Shown here piece after piece: positions 1-9,213 of a DNA stretch of 64,000 nucleotides. The DNA comes from Ferruginibacter sp. (GTDB lineage Bacteria > Bacteroidota > Bacteroidia > Chitinophagales > Chitinophagaceae). Each line of letters begins with the position of its first letter. Position 1 is the first letter of the stretch. The DNA lies in assembly GCA_017983695.1 (NCBI GenBank), contig JAGOAX010000011.1, positions 62,001 to 126,000 of the forward strand, given 5' to 3'. The notes beneath the pieces are model-generated. The model was not told the origin of the DNA and did no database searches. It was given only the letters and a program-made list of their open reading frames with translations. A program made the translations under genes and the position numbers.

Positions 1-2
1 TG

Positions 3-758
3 CTTACCAATTACGGAGTAATAAGCGGCATCTGGTTTGATGGCCATTGGGACCAGTTAGATAATGACTATGATAAATCGCTGAAGGCAAAAGTTAATTG
101 GCATTACGATGAAATTTACAAATTGATTCATGCATTGCAACCACAATGTTTAATCTCCAACAATCATCATTTAACACCCATTCCCGGTGAAGATTTTCAG
201 GCATTTGAAAAAGATTTACCAGGCGGTAACACTACAGGATTTGGTGGTGCAGCTGTTTCTCAATTACCGTTAGAAACCTGTGAAACAATGAATGATTCCT
301 GGGGATTTAATATTACCGACAAAAAATACAAAAGCGTAAAAGAGCTCATTCATTATTTAGTAAAAGCAGCAAGTCATAATGCTAATTTTTTGTTGAATGT
401 TGGGCCAATGCCAGACGGTACTATTCAACCTGAATTTACCGATACTTTAAAAGCAATCGGCAACTGGATGCAGTTAAACGGAGAAACTATTTACAATACA
501 AGAGGCAATATATATCCGGTAAAAGATTGGGGAGTTATTACGGCAAAAGATAAAATCATGTACTTGCATATACTGCAGAAACCTGCGGAACAGGCATTTA
601 TTTTTATGCCCGATTTTAAAATAAAAATTAATTCAGCTATGCTGAAAGTGGATAAAAAAAATATCAGATTTAAACAATTGCCCGAAGGCACGTTTATTTA
701 CCTTGATGGTTTTAAGCTGGATGATATGGATACAATTATTCAATTAGATATAAAATAA
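3..758 (+). CDS. Alpha-L-fucosidase (GH29), C-terminal part, truncated by the window edge
   Basis: The reading frame is open from base 3, so the start lies outside the window; 251 residues remain of a protein usually around 450 or more. The visible part begins just before the GxWFDG block (bases 27-44), whose Asp is the GH29 nucleophile position. It also has the NNHH, GEDFQAFE and ETCETMNDSWGFN segments typical of bacterial fucosidases, followed by a C-terminal beta-sandwich. GH29 enzymes remove terminal alpha-L-fucose with retention. The next gene starts 24 bases downstream on the same strand, so this is the upstream end of what is visible of a glycan-degradation operon. An ATG or TTG start within the fragment would cut off the nucleophile, so internal starts were not used. 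Confidence 0.9.
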   Translation, partial: LTNYGVISGIWFDGHWDQLDNDYDKSLKAKVNWHYDEIYKLIHALQPQCLISNNHHLTPIPGEDFQAFEKDLPGGNTTGFGGAAVSQLPLETCETMNDSWGFNITDKKYKSVKELIHYLVKAASHNANFLLNVGPMPDGTIQPEFTDTLKAIGNWMQLNGETIYNTRGNIYPVKDWGVITAKDKIMYLHILQKPAEQAFIFMPDFKIKINSAMLKVDKKNIRFKQLPEGTFIYLDGFKLDDMDTIIQLDIK

Positions 759-782
759 ATTTAAAAAAGAACTGACTGCATC

Positions 783-3038
783 ATGTACAATAAAAAAACA
801 GCCATAGGTAATTTGTTAATTAATGCAATTGTTGCCACTGTTATTATTGCTATGCCAATTTTATCTATTGCTCAAACACTTACTAAATACGTTGATCCTT
901 TTATTGGAACCGGTGCACACGGCCATACCTATCCCGGAGCTACCGTTCCATTTGGTATGGTGCAATTAAGTCCCGACAATGGTACTCAAGGATGGGATTG
1001 GTGCAGCGGCTATCATTATACCGACTCTATGATTGCCGGTTTTAGTCATACCCATTTAAGTGGTACTGGTATTGGCGACCTATGTGATATCTCGGTAATG
1101 CCTGCCAATGGTTTAATAAATGATACTATTAGTTTGTACCGTGAAAAATTTTCTCATGCTAATGAAAAAGCCAGTCCTGGTTATTACGAAGTAGCGTTGA
1201 ACAATGGTATCAAGGCTGCTTTTACTACAACAGAAAGATGTGGATTACATCAATACAGTTTTCCAAAAGGAGCAGAGCCAGTAATTCGTTTTAATCTTGG
1301 CTTTGCCATTAATTGGGATAGCCCCACTGAAACCTATATCGAAAAAATAAATGACTCTACAATTGTTGGTTACCGCTTTTCAAAAGGCTGGGCACATACG
1401 CAACGATTATATTTTGCAGCACGTACTTCCGTTCCGTTTACAAAACTTTATTTGGCAGAAGGTAAAGTGTCAGTAGAAGGAAATAATGCCAAAGGAAAAC
1501 TTACCAAAGGGCAATTATTGTTTAAAAATGTTGATGGTAAAACAATCTTTATCAAGGTGTCACTTTCTTCTGTAAGTACTGCTAAAGCCTTGTTTGCCCT
1601 GGGTGAAATAAGGGGATGGGATTTTAATTCAGTAAGGAAATCAGCAGCAGCCAAGTGGGAAAAAGAATTGGAAAAAATTTCAATCAAGAGTACTGATGAA
1701 GAATCAAAAAAAATATTTTATTCTGCTTTATACCATACTTGTGTAGCTCCCGTGCTTTTTTCTGATGCAGATGGTAGTTACCAAAATGCTTTGGGGCAAG
1801 TTAAAAAAATGGCCAATGGTAACCGTTACACTGTTTTTTCTTTGTGGGATACCTTTCGGGCACTTAACCCATTATTTACAGTTACACAACCAGGCCGTTT
1901 TACCGAATTGATAAATACCATGCTGGCCTTTTATGATGAAAATGGTTTGTTGCCTGTATGGGACTTAAGTGCCTGTGAAACCAATTGTATGACGGGCTAT
2001 CATGCCATACCGGTAATAGCAGATGCTATTTTAAAAAACAGTAAAGGCATAAATATTGAAAAGGCATTTGCAGCCATGAAGGCAAGTGCTATGCAAAATA
2101 TTCGTGGCACAGATTTATACAGGCAATATGGATACATCCCTCAGGATAAATACGGCAGCAGCGTAACGGTAACTATTGAATATGCGTATGATGATTGGTG
2201 TATTGCACAGGTGGCAAAGAAACTAGGAAAGGAAGATGATTATAAAACCTTCATTCAACGTTCTGAATCCTGGAAAAAATTGTTTGATCCTGCAACGGGT
2301 TTTATCAGGGCAAAAAATAGTGATGGCAGTTGGGTAAATCCTTTTGATCCTTATTTATCTGAGCATGACGAACATAAGGCAATGTATACTGAAGGTAATG
2401 CCTGGCAACATTCGTTCTTTGTACCGCATGATGTTAAAGGATTGGCTTTGGCACATGGAGGAAATAATTTGCTGATAAAAAAACTGGATTCATTATTTGC
2501 CGTCAGTTCCGAATTAAAAGGAGAAAATACTTCGCCGGATGTAAGTGGCCTTATAGGACAGTATGCACATGGTAACGAGCCAAGTCATCACATTGCTTAC
2601 ATGTATACCTATATTGGTGCCGCATGGAAAACGCAGGAAAGAGTAAGGATGATTATTGATTCAATGTATCATGCCCGGCCGGATGGATATGCAGGCAATG
2701 AAGATTGCGGACAAATGAGTGCATGGGGCGTTTGGAGTATGTCAGGTTTGTATCCTGGCAATCCTTCAGGCGGACAATACGTTTTTGCAAGCCCACAGTT
2801 TGAAGAGGTAAAATTTAATTTGGCAGAAAAAAAATCGTTTATCATCAGGGCAAAAAATGCAGGTAAGGGACGGCCTTATATTCAAAGTGTTCAATTAAAT
2901 AACCAGCCTTATGCCAAAACTTATATTGAGCATACACAAATGATAAAAGGCGGGGTACTTGAATTTGCAATGGGAGCAACACCAAATAAATCATTTGGGT
3001 TTTTACCAGCAAGCTGGCCGGCTTCTGCTACCCAATAA
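783..3038 (+). CDS. GH92 alpha-mannosidase, first copy
   Basis: This 751-aa protein has an N-terminal signal sequence (hydrophobic to about residue 30, ending SIAQ). The GH92 N-terminal domain follows (YVDPFIGTG...HTYPGATVPFGM from about residue 36) and then the (alpha/alpha)6 domain. Glu537 in TEGNAWQ and Asp641 in GNEDCGQMSAW occupy the blocks that hold the catalytic acid and base in characterised GH92 enzymes. GH92 are calcium-dependent inverting exo-alpha-mannosidases acting on N-glycan or yeast-mannan linkages; the linkage preferred here cannot be read from sequence. It lies 24 bases after the fucosidase and 54 bases before a second GH92, and is clearly co-transcribed. Length is normal for the family. 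Export is to the periplasm or outer surface; no lipobox was seen. Confidence 0.95.
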   Translation: MYNKKTAIGNLLINAIVATVIIAMPILSIAQTLTKYVDPFIGTGAHGHTYPGATVPFGMVQLSPDNGTQGWDWCSGYHYTDSMIAGFSHTHLSGTGIGDLCDISVMPANGLINDTISLYREKFSHANEKASPGYYEVALNNGIKAAFTTTERCGLHQYSFPKGAEPVIRFNLGFAINWDSPTETYIEKINDSTIVGYRFSKGWAHTQRLYFAARTSVPFTKLYLAEGKVSVEGNNAKGKLTKGQLLFKNVDGKTIFIKVSLSSVSTAKALFALGEIRGWDFNSVRKSAAAKWEKELEKISIKSTDEESKKIFYSALYHTCVAPVLFSDADGSYQNALGQVKKMANGNRYTVFSLWDTFRALNPLFTVTQPGRFTELINTMLAFYDENGLLPVWDLSACETNCMTGYHAIPVIADAILKNSKGINIEKAFAAMKASAMQNIRGTDLYRQYGYIPQDKYGSSVTVTIEYAYDDWCIAQVAKKLGKEDDYKTFIQRSESWKKLFDPATGFIRAKNSDGSWVNPFDPYLSEHDEHKAMYTEGNAWQHSFFVPHDVKGLALAHGGNNLLIKKLDSLFAVSSELKGENTSPDVSGLIGQYAHGNEPSHHIAYMYTYIGAAWKTQERVRMIIDSMYHARPDGYAGNEDCGQMSAWGVWSMSGLYPGNPSGGQYVFASPQFEEVKFNLAEKKSFIIRAKNAGKGRPYIQSVQLNNQPYAKTYIEHTQMIKGGVLEFAMGATPNKSFGFLPASWPASATQ

Positions 3039-3092
3039 AAATTAGGGAATAAAAAAATCTAAAAGACGAATCTAAAAACAACATGTGATAAT

Positions 3093-5375
3093 ATGATACG
3101 AGGCATCAAAGTTTTAATACTAACATTTTCCTTTTTTGTAAATGCTTTTGCACAAAGCAATTTTGATGCGGTACAATATGTAAATCCATTAATGGGTACA
3201 CAATCAAATAGTAATTTAAGTAATGGTAATACCTATCCTGCAATTGCCCGCCCATGGGGAATGAATTTCTGGACACCGCAAACTGGTAAGATGGGTGATG
3301 GTTGGGCGTACACCTATACAGCAGAAAAAATTCGTGGCTTCAAACAAACACATCAGCCTTCGCCATGGATGAATGATTACGGGCAATTTTCAATTATGCC
3401 TGTAACTGGTAAATTAGTTTTTGATGAAAACAAAAGAGCCAGTTGGTTTAGTCATAAAGCAGAAAATGCTACACCGTATTATTATAATGTTTACCTATCT
3501 GATTTTGATGTAACCACTGAAATAACTGCAACTGAAAGAGCAGCCTGTTTTCAATTTACATTTCCCAAAAACGACAGTTCGTTTATTGTAGTAGATGCTT
3601 TTGATAAAGGGTCTTATATAAAAATAATTCCTTCAGAAAATAAAATTACCGGATACACTACTCGTAATAGTGGAGGTGTTGCCAATAACTTTAAAAATTA
3701 TTTTGTACTGGAATTTTCTAAATCTTTTACACTCAATTACACCTGGCATGAAAATATTTTGGTAAAAGATGCATTGGAAATGCAGGCTGATCATGCAGGA
3801 GCAGTGGTAGGTTTTAAAACAAATAAAGGCGAGAAGATTAATGTAAGAGTGGCTTCTTCATTTATAAGTGTAGAGCAGGCCGAGTTGAATTTGAAAAATG
3901 AATTAGGTAATATTTCTTTTAATGACGCTGTTACTGCTTCTAAAAATGCATGGAATAAAGTTTTGGGGATAGTAAAAGTAGAAGAAGGAACGGACGAACA
4001 ATTGAAAACTTTTTATTCCTGTTTGTATCGTACTGTTTGTTTTCCTCAAAAGCATTATGAAATAAATGCTGTAGGAAAAATTATACATTATAGCCCATAT
4101 AATGGTAAGGTATTACCCGGATATCTATATGCAGGTACTGGTTTTTGGGATACGTTCAGGGCCTTGTATCCATTACTCAATTTATTGTATCCTTCCATTA
4201 ATAAAGAAATGCAGCAAGGGTTGATTAATGATTATGCAGAAGGTGGTTTTTTACCTGAATGGTCCAGCCCAGGTTTTAGAAATGTGATGGTGGGTAATAA
4301 TTCGGCATCAGTTGTTGCCGATGCTTATATAAAGGGAATAAGAGGATACGATATCAATAAATTGTACGAAGCATTGTTACATGGTGCAAACAACGAAGGT
4401 GCAATGGACGCTGTAGGAAGAAGGGGTGTGCAATTTTATAACGAATTAGGCTATGTACCTTATGATGTAAAAATAAATGAAAATGCAGCCCGTACTTTGG
4501 AGTATGCGTATGACGATTTTGCAATATGGCAATTAGCAAAAGCATTAAAAAGGCCAGCAGCAGAAATTGCGCTGTATGAAAAAAGAATGATGAACTATAA
4601 GAATCTATTCGACCCTGAAACAAAACTTATGAGGGGAAAGAATAAGGATGGTAATTTTCAAAAACCGTTTAATCCTTTTAAATGGGGCGATGCATTTACC
4701 GAAGGAAATAGCTGGCATTACAGTTGGAGTGTTTTTCATGATGTACAGGGCTTAATTAATTTAATGGGCGGCGAGAAAACATTTGTTTCTATGTTAGATT
4801 CTGTTTTTAATATGCCACCCACTTATGATGACACTTATTATGGTGGTATGATTCATGAAATAAAGGAAATGCAAATAATGAATATGGGGCAGTATGCACA
4901 TGGCAATCAACCCATACAGCATTTGATTTACTTATACAATTATGCCGGGCAACCCTGGAAAACGCAATATTGGGCAAGAGAAGTAATGAACCGCTTGTAT
5001 AAGCCCACTCCTGATGGTTATTGCGGAGATGAAGATAACGGACAAACTTCTGCCTGGTATATTTTTTCATCATTGGGCTTTTACCCTGTTTGCCCCGGCT
5101 CAGAAGAGTATGTTTTGGGAGCACCATTATTTAAGAAAACAACCATACGCTTAGAGAATGGGAAACAAGTGGTTATTAACGCCGAAAAAAATACTGCAGC
5201 AAACAAATATGTGCAGCAATTAAAATGGAATAATGTACTGTATACCAAAAATTATATCAACCATTTTGATTTACTAAAAGGAGCTGTATTAAATTTTTCT
5301 ATGGATAATATTCCTAACAAGCAGAGAGGTAATAATAAAATCACCTATCCATATTCATATTCTACTTTAAAATAA
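3093..5375 (+). CDS. GH92 alpha-mannosidase, second copy
   Basis: A 760-aa secreted protein with a signal peptide ending NAFAQ. It is a paralogue, not a recent duplicate, of the preceding GH92: motifs match (AYDDF, TEGNSWHYSW with Glu537, QYAHGNQPIQH, GDEDNGQTSAWY with Asp648) but most of the sequence differs. Two divergent GH92 genes side by side usually mean division of labour over linkages, for example alpha-1,2 versus alpha-1,3/1,4 mannose; which copy does what is not visible. The gene is followed after only 4 bases by the GH125 gene. The first domain reads NPLMGTQSNSNLSNGNTYPA instead of the commoner DPFIGTG...TYPGA, a modest departure that occurs in some subfamilies. Confidence 0.94.
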   Translation: MIRGIKVLILTFSFFVNAFAQSNFDAVQYVNPLMGTQSNSNLSNGNTYPAIARPWGMNFWTPQTGKMGDGWAYTYTAEKIRGFKQTHQPSPWMNDYGQFSIMPVTGKLVFDENKRASWFSHKAENATPYYYNVYLSDFDVTTEITATERAACFQFTFPKNDSSFIVVDAFDKGSYIKIIPSENKITGYTTRNSGGVANNFKNYFVLEFSKSFTLNYTWHENILVKDALEMQADHAGAVVGFKTNKGEKINVRVASSFISVEQAELNLKNELGNISFNDAVTASKNAWNKVLGIVKVEEGTDEQLKTFYSCLYRTVCFPQKHYEINAVGKIIHYSPYNGKVLPGYLYAGTGFWDTFRALYPLLNLLYPSINKEMQQGLINDYAEGGFLPEWSSPGFRNVMVGNNSASVVADAYIKGIRGYDINKLYEALLHGANNEGAMDAVGRRGVQFYNELGYVPYDVKINENAARTLEYAYDDFAIWQLAKALKRPAAEIALYEKRMMNYKNLFDPETKLMRGKNKDGNFQKPFNPFKWGDAFTEGNSWHYSWSVFHDVQGLINLMGGEKTFVSMLDSVFNMPPTYDDTYYGGMIHEIKEMQIMNMGQYAHGNQPIQHLIYLYNYAGQPWKTQYWAREVMNRLYKPTPDGYCGDEDNGQTSAWYIFSSLGFYPVCPGSEEYVLGAPLFKKTTIRLENGKQVVINAEKNTAANKYVQQLKWNNVLYTKNYINHFDLLKGAVLNFSMDNIPNKQRGNNKITYPYSYSTLK

Positions 5376-5379
5376 TTAT

Positions 5380-6822
5380 ATGCAATCAAGAAGAAAATTT
5401 ATTCAACATTCGGGAGTGATTACAGCTGGTTTGCTATTACAGCAATCCACTGCTTTTTCGTTGAATACAAAAACTGATTTTGTAAGTAACCGTCCGCCAT
5501 TGGCACAAAGAAAATTTACCAGCGATGCTGTGGAAGCCGCTATTGTACGTATTAAAAAACAAATTGCAAATCCAGAATTGGCCTGGCTATTTGAAAATTG
5601 TTTTCCCAATACATTGGATACCACAGTTGATTTTGAGGTTATCGATGGCAAACCCGATACTTATGTTATTACCGGTGATATTGATGCCATGTGGTTACGT
5701 GATAGTACAGCACAGGTTTGGCCATATTTGCCTTTAATAAAAGAAGATAAAAAACTTAAAGAATTAATAAAAGGTGTTATCAATCGACAGACAAAATGTA
5801 TTTTGTTAGACCCTTATGCCAACGCTTTTTATAAAGATGTAAATAAAGAAAGTGAATGGAAGAACGATATTACTACAATGAAGCCGGGCATACATGAACG
5901 TAAATGGGAAATAGATAGTTTGTGTTATCCCATAAGATTAGCGTATGGTTACTGGAAACAAACCGGCGATACCAGTTTATTTGATAACAATTGGAAAGAA
6001 GCCATGCGACTGGTGCTACAAACATTTACTGAGCAGCAGCGTATGAATGATAAAGGGCCCTACAGTTTTCAGCGTACTACTGCCTGGGCAACAGATGGCG
6101 TGCCATTGAGCGGCTATGGCTATCCGGTAAAGCCCTGCGGATTAATTGTGTCCACCTTCAGGCCAAGCGATGATTGTACATTATTACCATACTTAATTCC
6201 CAGCAATATGTTTGCTGTAGAAGTGTTGGGTTATTTGGCAACAATACTTTCTCTGCCTGCGGTAAACGATACTGCTCTTGCCTCAAAAGCAAAACAATTA
6301 CAACAGCAGGTAAAAAATGCATTGAAGGAAAACAGCATTATCAATCATCAGCAATTTGGAAAAATAATTGCCTTTGAAGTAAACGGATATGGCAGCTTCC
6401 ACATGATGGATGATGCCAATGTTCCATCCTTGTTATCATTACCTTACCTGGGAGCAATCTCTCCAAAAGACCCACTGTATCTTAACACCCGAAAAGTAGT
6501 CCTGTCAGAAAATAATCCATTTTTTTATAAAGGAAACGCTGGCGAAGGAATTGGCGGACCACATACCGGGGCAGATACTATTTGGCCAATGAGCATAATA
6601 CTAAGGGCCATTACCAGTGTAGATGAAAATGAAATTAAATATTGTATCAATACTTTATTAAAAACACATGCCGGCACAGGCTTTATGCATGAGTCGTTTG
6701 ACAAGGATGATGCAACAAAATTTACACGTAAATGGTTTGCGTGGGCCAATACATTGTTTGGAGAATTAATTATGAATACAGCATTAAAATATCCCAAATT
6801 ACTGATGGCAAAAGCAGTATAA
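5380..6822 (+). CDS. GH125 exo-alpha-1,6-mannosidase (DUF1237 family)
   Basis: 480 aa. The N-terminus has a twin-arginine-like signal (SRRKFI followed by a short hydrophobic stretch to about residue 26). The body carries GH125 hallmarks: TGDIDAMWLRDSTAQVWPYL (Asp108), RTTAWATDG, STFRPSDDCTLLPYLIPSNM, GEGIGGPHTGADTIWPM and RKWFAWANTLFGEL near the C-terminus. GH125 enzymes release non-reducing terminal alpha-1,6-linked mannose, completing the work of GH92 enzymes on an N-glycan or mannan core. The start is four bases after the GH92 stop, consistent with translational coupling. Length is typical for the family. Confidence 0.94.
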   Translation: MQSRRKFIQHSGVITAGLLLQQSTAFSLNTKTDFVSNRPPLAQRKFTSDAVEAAIVRIKKQIANPELAWLFENCFPNTLDTTVDFEVIDGKPDTYVITGDIDAMWLRDSTAQVWPYLPLIKEDKKLKELIKGVINRQTKCILLDPYANAFYKDVNKESEWKNDITTMKPGIHERKWEIDSLCYPIRLAYGYWKQTGDTSLFDNNWKEAMRLVLQTFTEQQRMNDKGPYSFQRTTAWATDGVPLSGYGYPVKPCGLIVSTFRPSDDCTLLPYLIPSNMFAVEVLGYLATILSLPAVNDTALASKAKQLQQQVKNALKENSIINHQQFGKIIAFEVNGYGSFHMMDDANVPSLLSLPYLGAISPKDPLYLNTRKVVLSENNPFFYKGNAGEGIGGPHTGADTIWPMSIILRAITSVDENEIKYCINTLLKTHAGTGFMHESFDKDDATKFTRKWFAWANTLFGELIMNTALKYPKLLMAKAV

Positions 6823-6889
6823 TTTATTAGGCAATTTTTGTAAGTATAAAATTACAAATGCTTAACTTTAAAAACATAATAAAAGCAGT

Positions 6890-9211
6890 ATGAAAAATAA
6901 GATAATAATTATCAGTTTGTTTTTTGTCTGTGTTGTTGCAAGTGTTATTTCCTGCTTTAATAAAAAAGGGGCAGCGGAAAATAATTTACCACAAACCATC
7001 AGCTATAATTTTCATATCCGCCCCATACTATCTGATAAATGTTTTAAATGCCATGGCCCCGATGCTAATAAAAGAGCCGCTAATTTAAGATTGGATATTG
7101 CAGAAAATGCGTATGCTCCACTTACAGAAACTAATGGAGCTTTTGCCATTGTACCGGGCAAGCCCGAAGAATCAGAATTGTATAAAAGAATTATTTCTGA
7201 TGATACTTCTTATATGATGCCATCGCCAGAGGCACATTTAGGAACACTATCTGCAAATGAAATTGCTTTGTTTAAAAAATGGATTCAACAGGGGGGTAAA
7301 TACGAAACGCATTGGGCATTTATTTCTCCACAAAAAAAAACGTTGCCCAAAATTGAAAATGCAACATGGGCAAAAAATGAGATTGATTATTTTATAGCAA
7401 ATAAATTACAACAAAAAGGATTAACTGTAAACGAAGAAGCCGATAAAGAAAGATTGCTTAAAAGAGTGGCATTGGATATAACAGGGTTGCCTCCATCAAT
7501 TGCAATGATGGATAAATTATTAAATGATAATGCTGCCGAAGGATATGAAAAAATTGTGGATGAACTATTAAGCACACCACAGTACGGTGAAAAGATGGCG
7601 GTGCATTGGTTAGATGTGGCAAGGTATGCCGACAGTTATGGGTATCAGGATGATAATATACGAACGCAATGGCCCTGGAGAGATTGGGTGATTTATGCAT
7701 TTAATGAAAATATGCCCTACAACCAGTTTGTTACCTGGCAAATAGCTGGCGATATGTTGCCCAATGCCACAAAAGAACAAATATTGGCTACAGGTTTTTT
7801 TCGCAATCATAAATATACAGAGGAAGGCGGTGTTGTACCCGAAGAGTACCGGATAGAATATTTAATTGATAAAACAAAAACATTTGGCAAAGGAATACAA
7901 GGTATTACCATTGAGTGTGCACAATGTCACGATCATAAATACGACCCTTTTAAGCAAACAGATTATTTTTCTTTATTTGCTTTTTTCAACAATACAAAAG
8001 AACTGGGATACGAAGGTGATGTAAGTGTTTCTAAACCGGCAAAATATCCTATTCTTAAAATCAGCGACGAAGAAATAAAAAATATTCTATCCTTTATTAA
8101 TAAAAAAGATACAGGGATGATGACGGTATCTGTAATGGCAGAAGATACCATGCGTAAAACTTATTTGCTAAGTCGTGGAGTGTATGATAAACCGGTAGGG
8201 GAAGCATTACCACCGGCAGCTATACCTGCAGTAATGAAGTTTGATAATACTAAATACGAAAGTAACAGAATTGGCCTTTCCAAATGGACTACTGATAAAC
8301 AAAATCCATTAACAGCAAGAGTTTTTGTAAATCAAATTTGGCAGGAGTTTTTTGGCCGGGGTATTGTAAAAACTTCCGGCGACTTTGGTATGCAGGGTGA
8401 GTTGCCCAGCCATCCTGAACTATTGGACTGGCTGGCGGTAGATTTTATGGAGCATGGATGGGATATAAAACGTTTAGTAAAACAAATTGTATTATCCGCT
8501 ACTTACCGGCAATCGGTTAAAACAACTGATGAAAAACAAAAGAAAGACCCCGATAATATTTATTTATCAAGAGGGCCAAGAAACAGATTATCTGCAGAGT
8601 TTGTTCGTGATGTTGTTTTAAGCAGCAGCGGATTATTGGTAAAAACAATTGGTGGGCCAAGTGTAAAACCTTATCAGCCCAAAGGTTTGTGGGAAGGTGC
8701 AACATCGGGCAGAGGTGTGCTGGCATCTTACAAGCAAGATAAAGGAGAAGATTTGTACCGAAGAGGAATGTACACTTTTATAAAACTAACCTTGCCGCCG
8801 CCGGGTATGGCATTGTTTGATGCCAGCAACCGGGATCAGTGTGAAGTAAAACGTTCTAAAACAAATACGCCATTGCAGGCACTTATAATGATGAACGACC
8901 CAACAGTATTAGAAGCATCAAGAGTATTAGCACAGCAGTTAATGGAGGAGCAGTTAACCACAGAAGAAAAAATACAAAAGGCATTTCGTTTAATTATTTG
9001 CCGAAAAGCAAGTACAAAAGAAAAAGAAATTCTTACTGCTTATTTTAAAGAGCAGTTACAATTATTTCAGCAAAAAAAAATAGATGCAACCGCAACAGTA
9101 AAAGTTGGCGAATATCCTGCAAAAAAAATTGCTGACACTAATAGCCTTGCTGCATTAATGAAAACCATCAACACTATTTATAACATGGAAGAAGCCATTA
9201 CAAAAAGTTAA
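6890..9211 (+). CDS. Planctomycete-type cytochrome c / DUF1549 / DUF1553 lipoprotein
   Basis: 773 aa with a lipoprotein signal (hydrophobic stretch, then VISC at residues 19-22). Domain order is PSCyt1 cytochrome c (CFKCH at 51-55), PSCyt2/DUF1549 (from about 160, EIDYFIANKLQQKGL... with DITGLPPS), a second CxxCH (CAQCH at 343-347), then PSD1/DUF1553 (from about 470, NPLTARVFVNQIWQEFFGRGIV). Two CxxCH motifs predict covalent haem c, so the protein should act outside the cytoplasm and transfer electrons. The family is abundant in Planctomycetes and Verrucomicrobia, and its biochemical role is still largely uncharacterised. It stops two bases before the DUF1501 gene, its usual partner. Placement among glycosidases suggests a role in oxidative glycan processing; this is inference. 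Confidence 0.9.
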   Translation: MKNKIIIISLFFVCVVASVISCFNKKGAAENNLPQTISYNFHIRPILSDKCFKCHGPDANKRAANLRLDIAENAYAPLTETNGAFAIVPGKPEESELYKRIISDDTSYMMPSPEAHLGTLSANEIALFKKWIQQGGKYETHWAFISPQKKTLPKIENATWAKNEIDYFIANKLQQKGLTVNEEADKERLLKRVALDITGLPPSIAMMDKLLNDNAAEGYEKIVDELLSTPQYGEKMAVHWLDVARYADSYGYQDDNIRTQWPWRDWVIYAFNENMPYNQFVTWQIAGDMLPNATKEQILATGFFRNHKYTEEGGVVPEEYRIEYLIDKTKTFGKGIQGITIECAQCHDHKYDPFKQTDYFSLFAFFNNTKELGYEGDVSVSKPAKYPILKISDEEIKNILSFINKKDTGMMTVSVMAEDTMRKTYLLSRGVYDKPVGEALPPAAIPAVMKFDNTKYESNRIGLSKWTTDKQNPLTARVFVNQIWQEFFGRGIVKTSGDFGMQGELPSHPELLDWLAVDFMEHGWDIKRLVKQIVLSATYRQSVKTTDEKQKKDPDNIYLSRGPRNRLSAEFVRDVVLSSSGLLVKTIGGPSVKPYQPKGLWEGATSGRGVLASYKQDKGEDLYRRGMYTFIKLTLPPPGMALFDASNRDQCEVKRSKTNTPLQALIMMNDPTVLEASRVLAQQLMEEQLTTEEKIQKAFRLIICRKASTKEKEILTAYFKEQLQLFQQKKIDATATVKVGEYPAKKIADTNSLAALMKTINTIYNMEEAITKS

Positions 9212-9213
9212 CC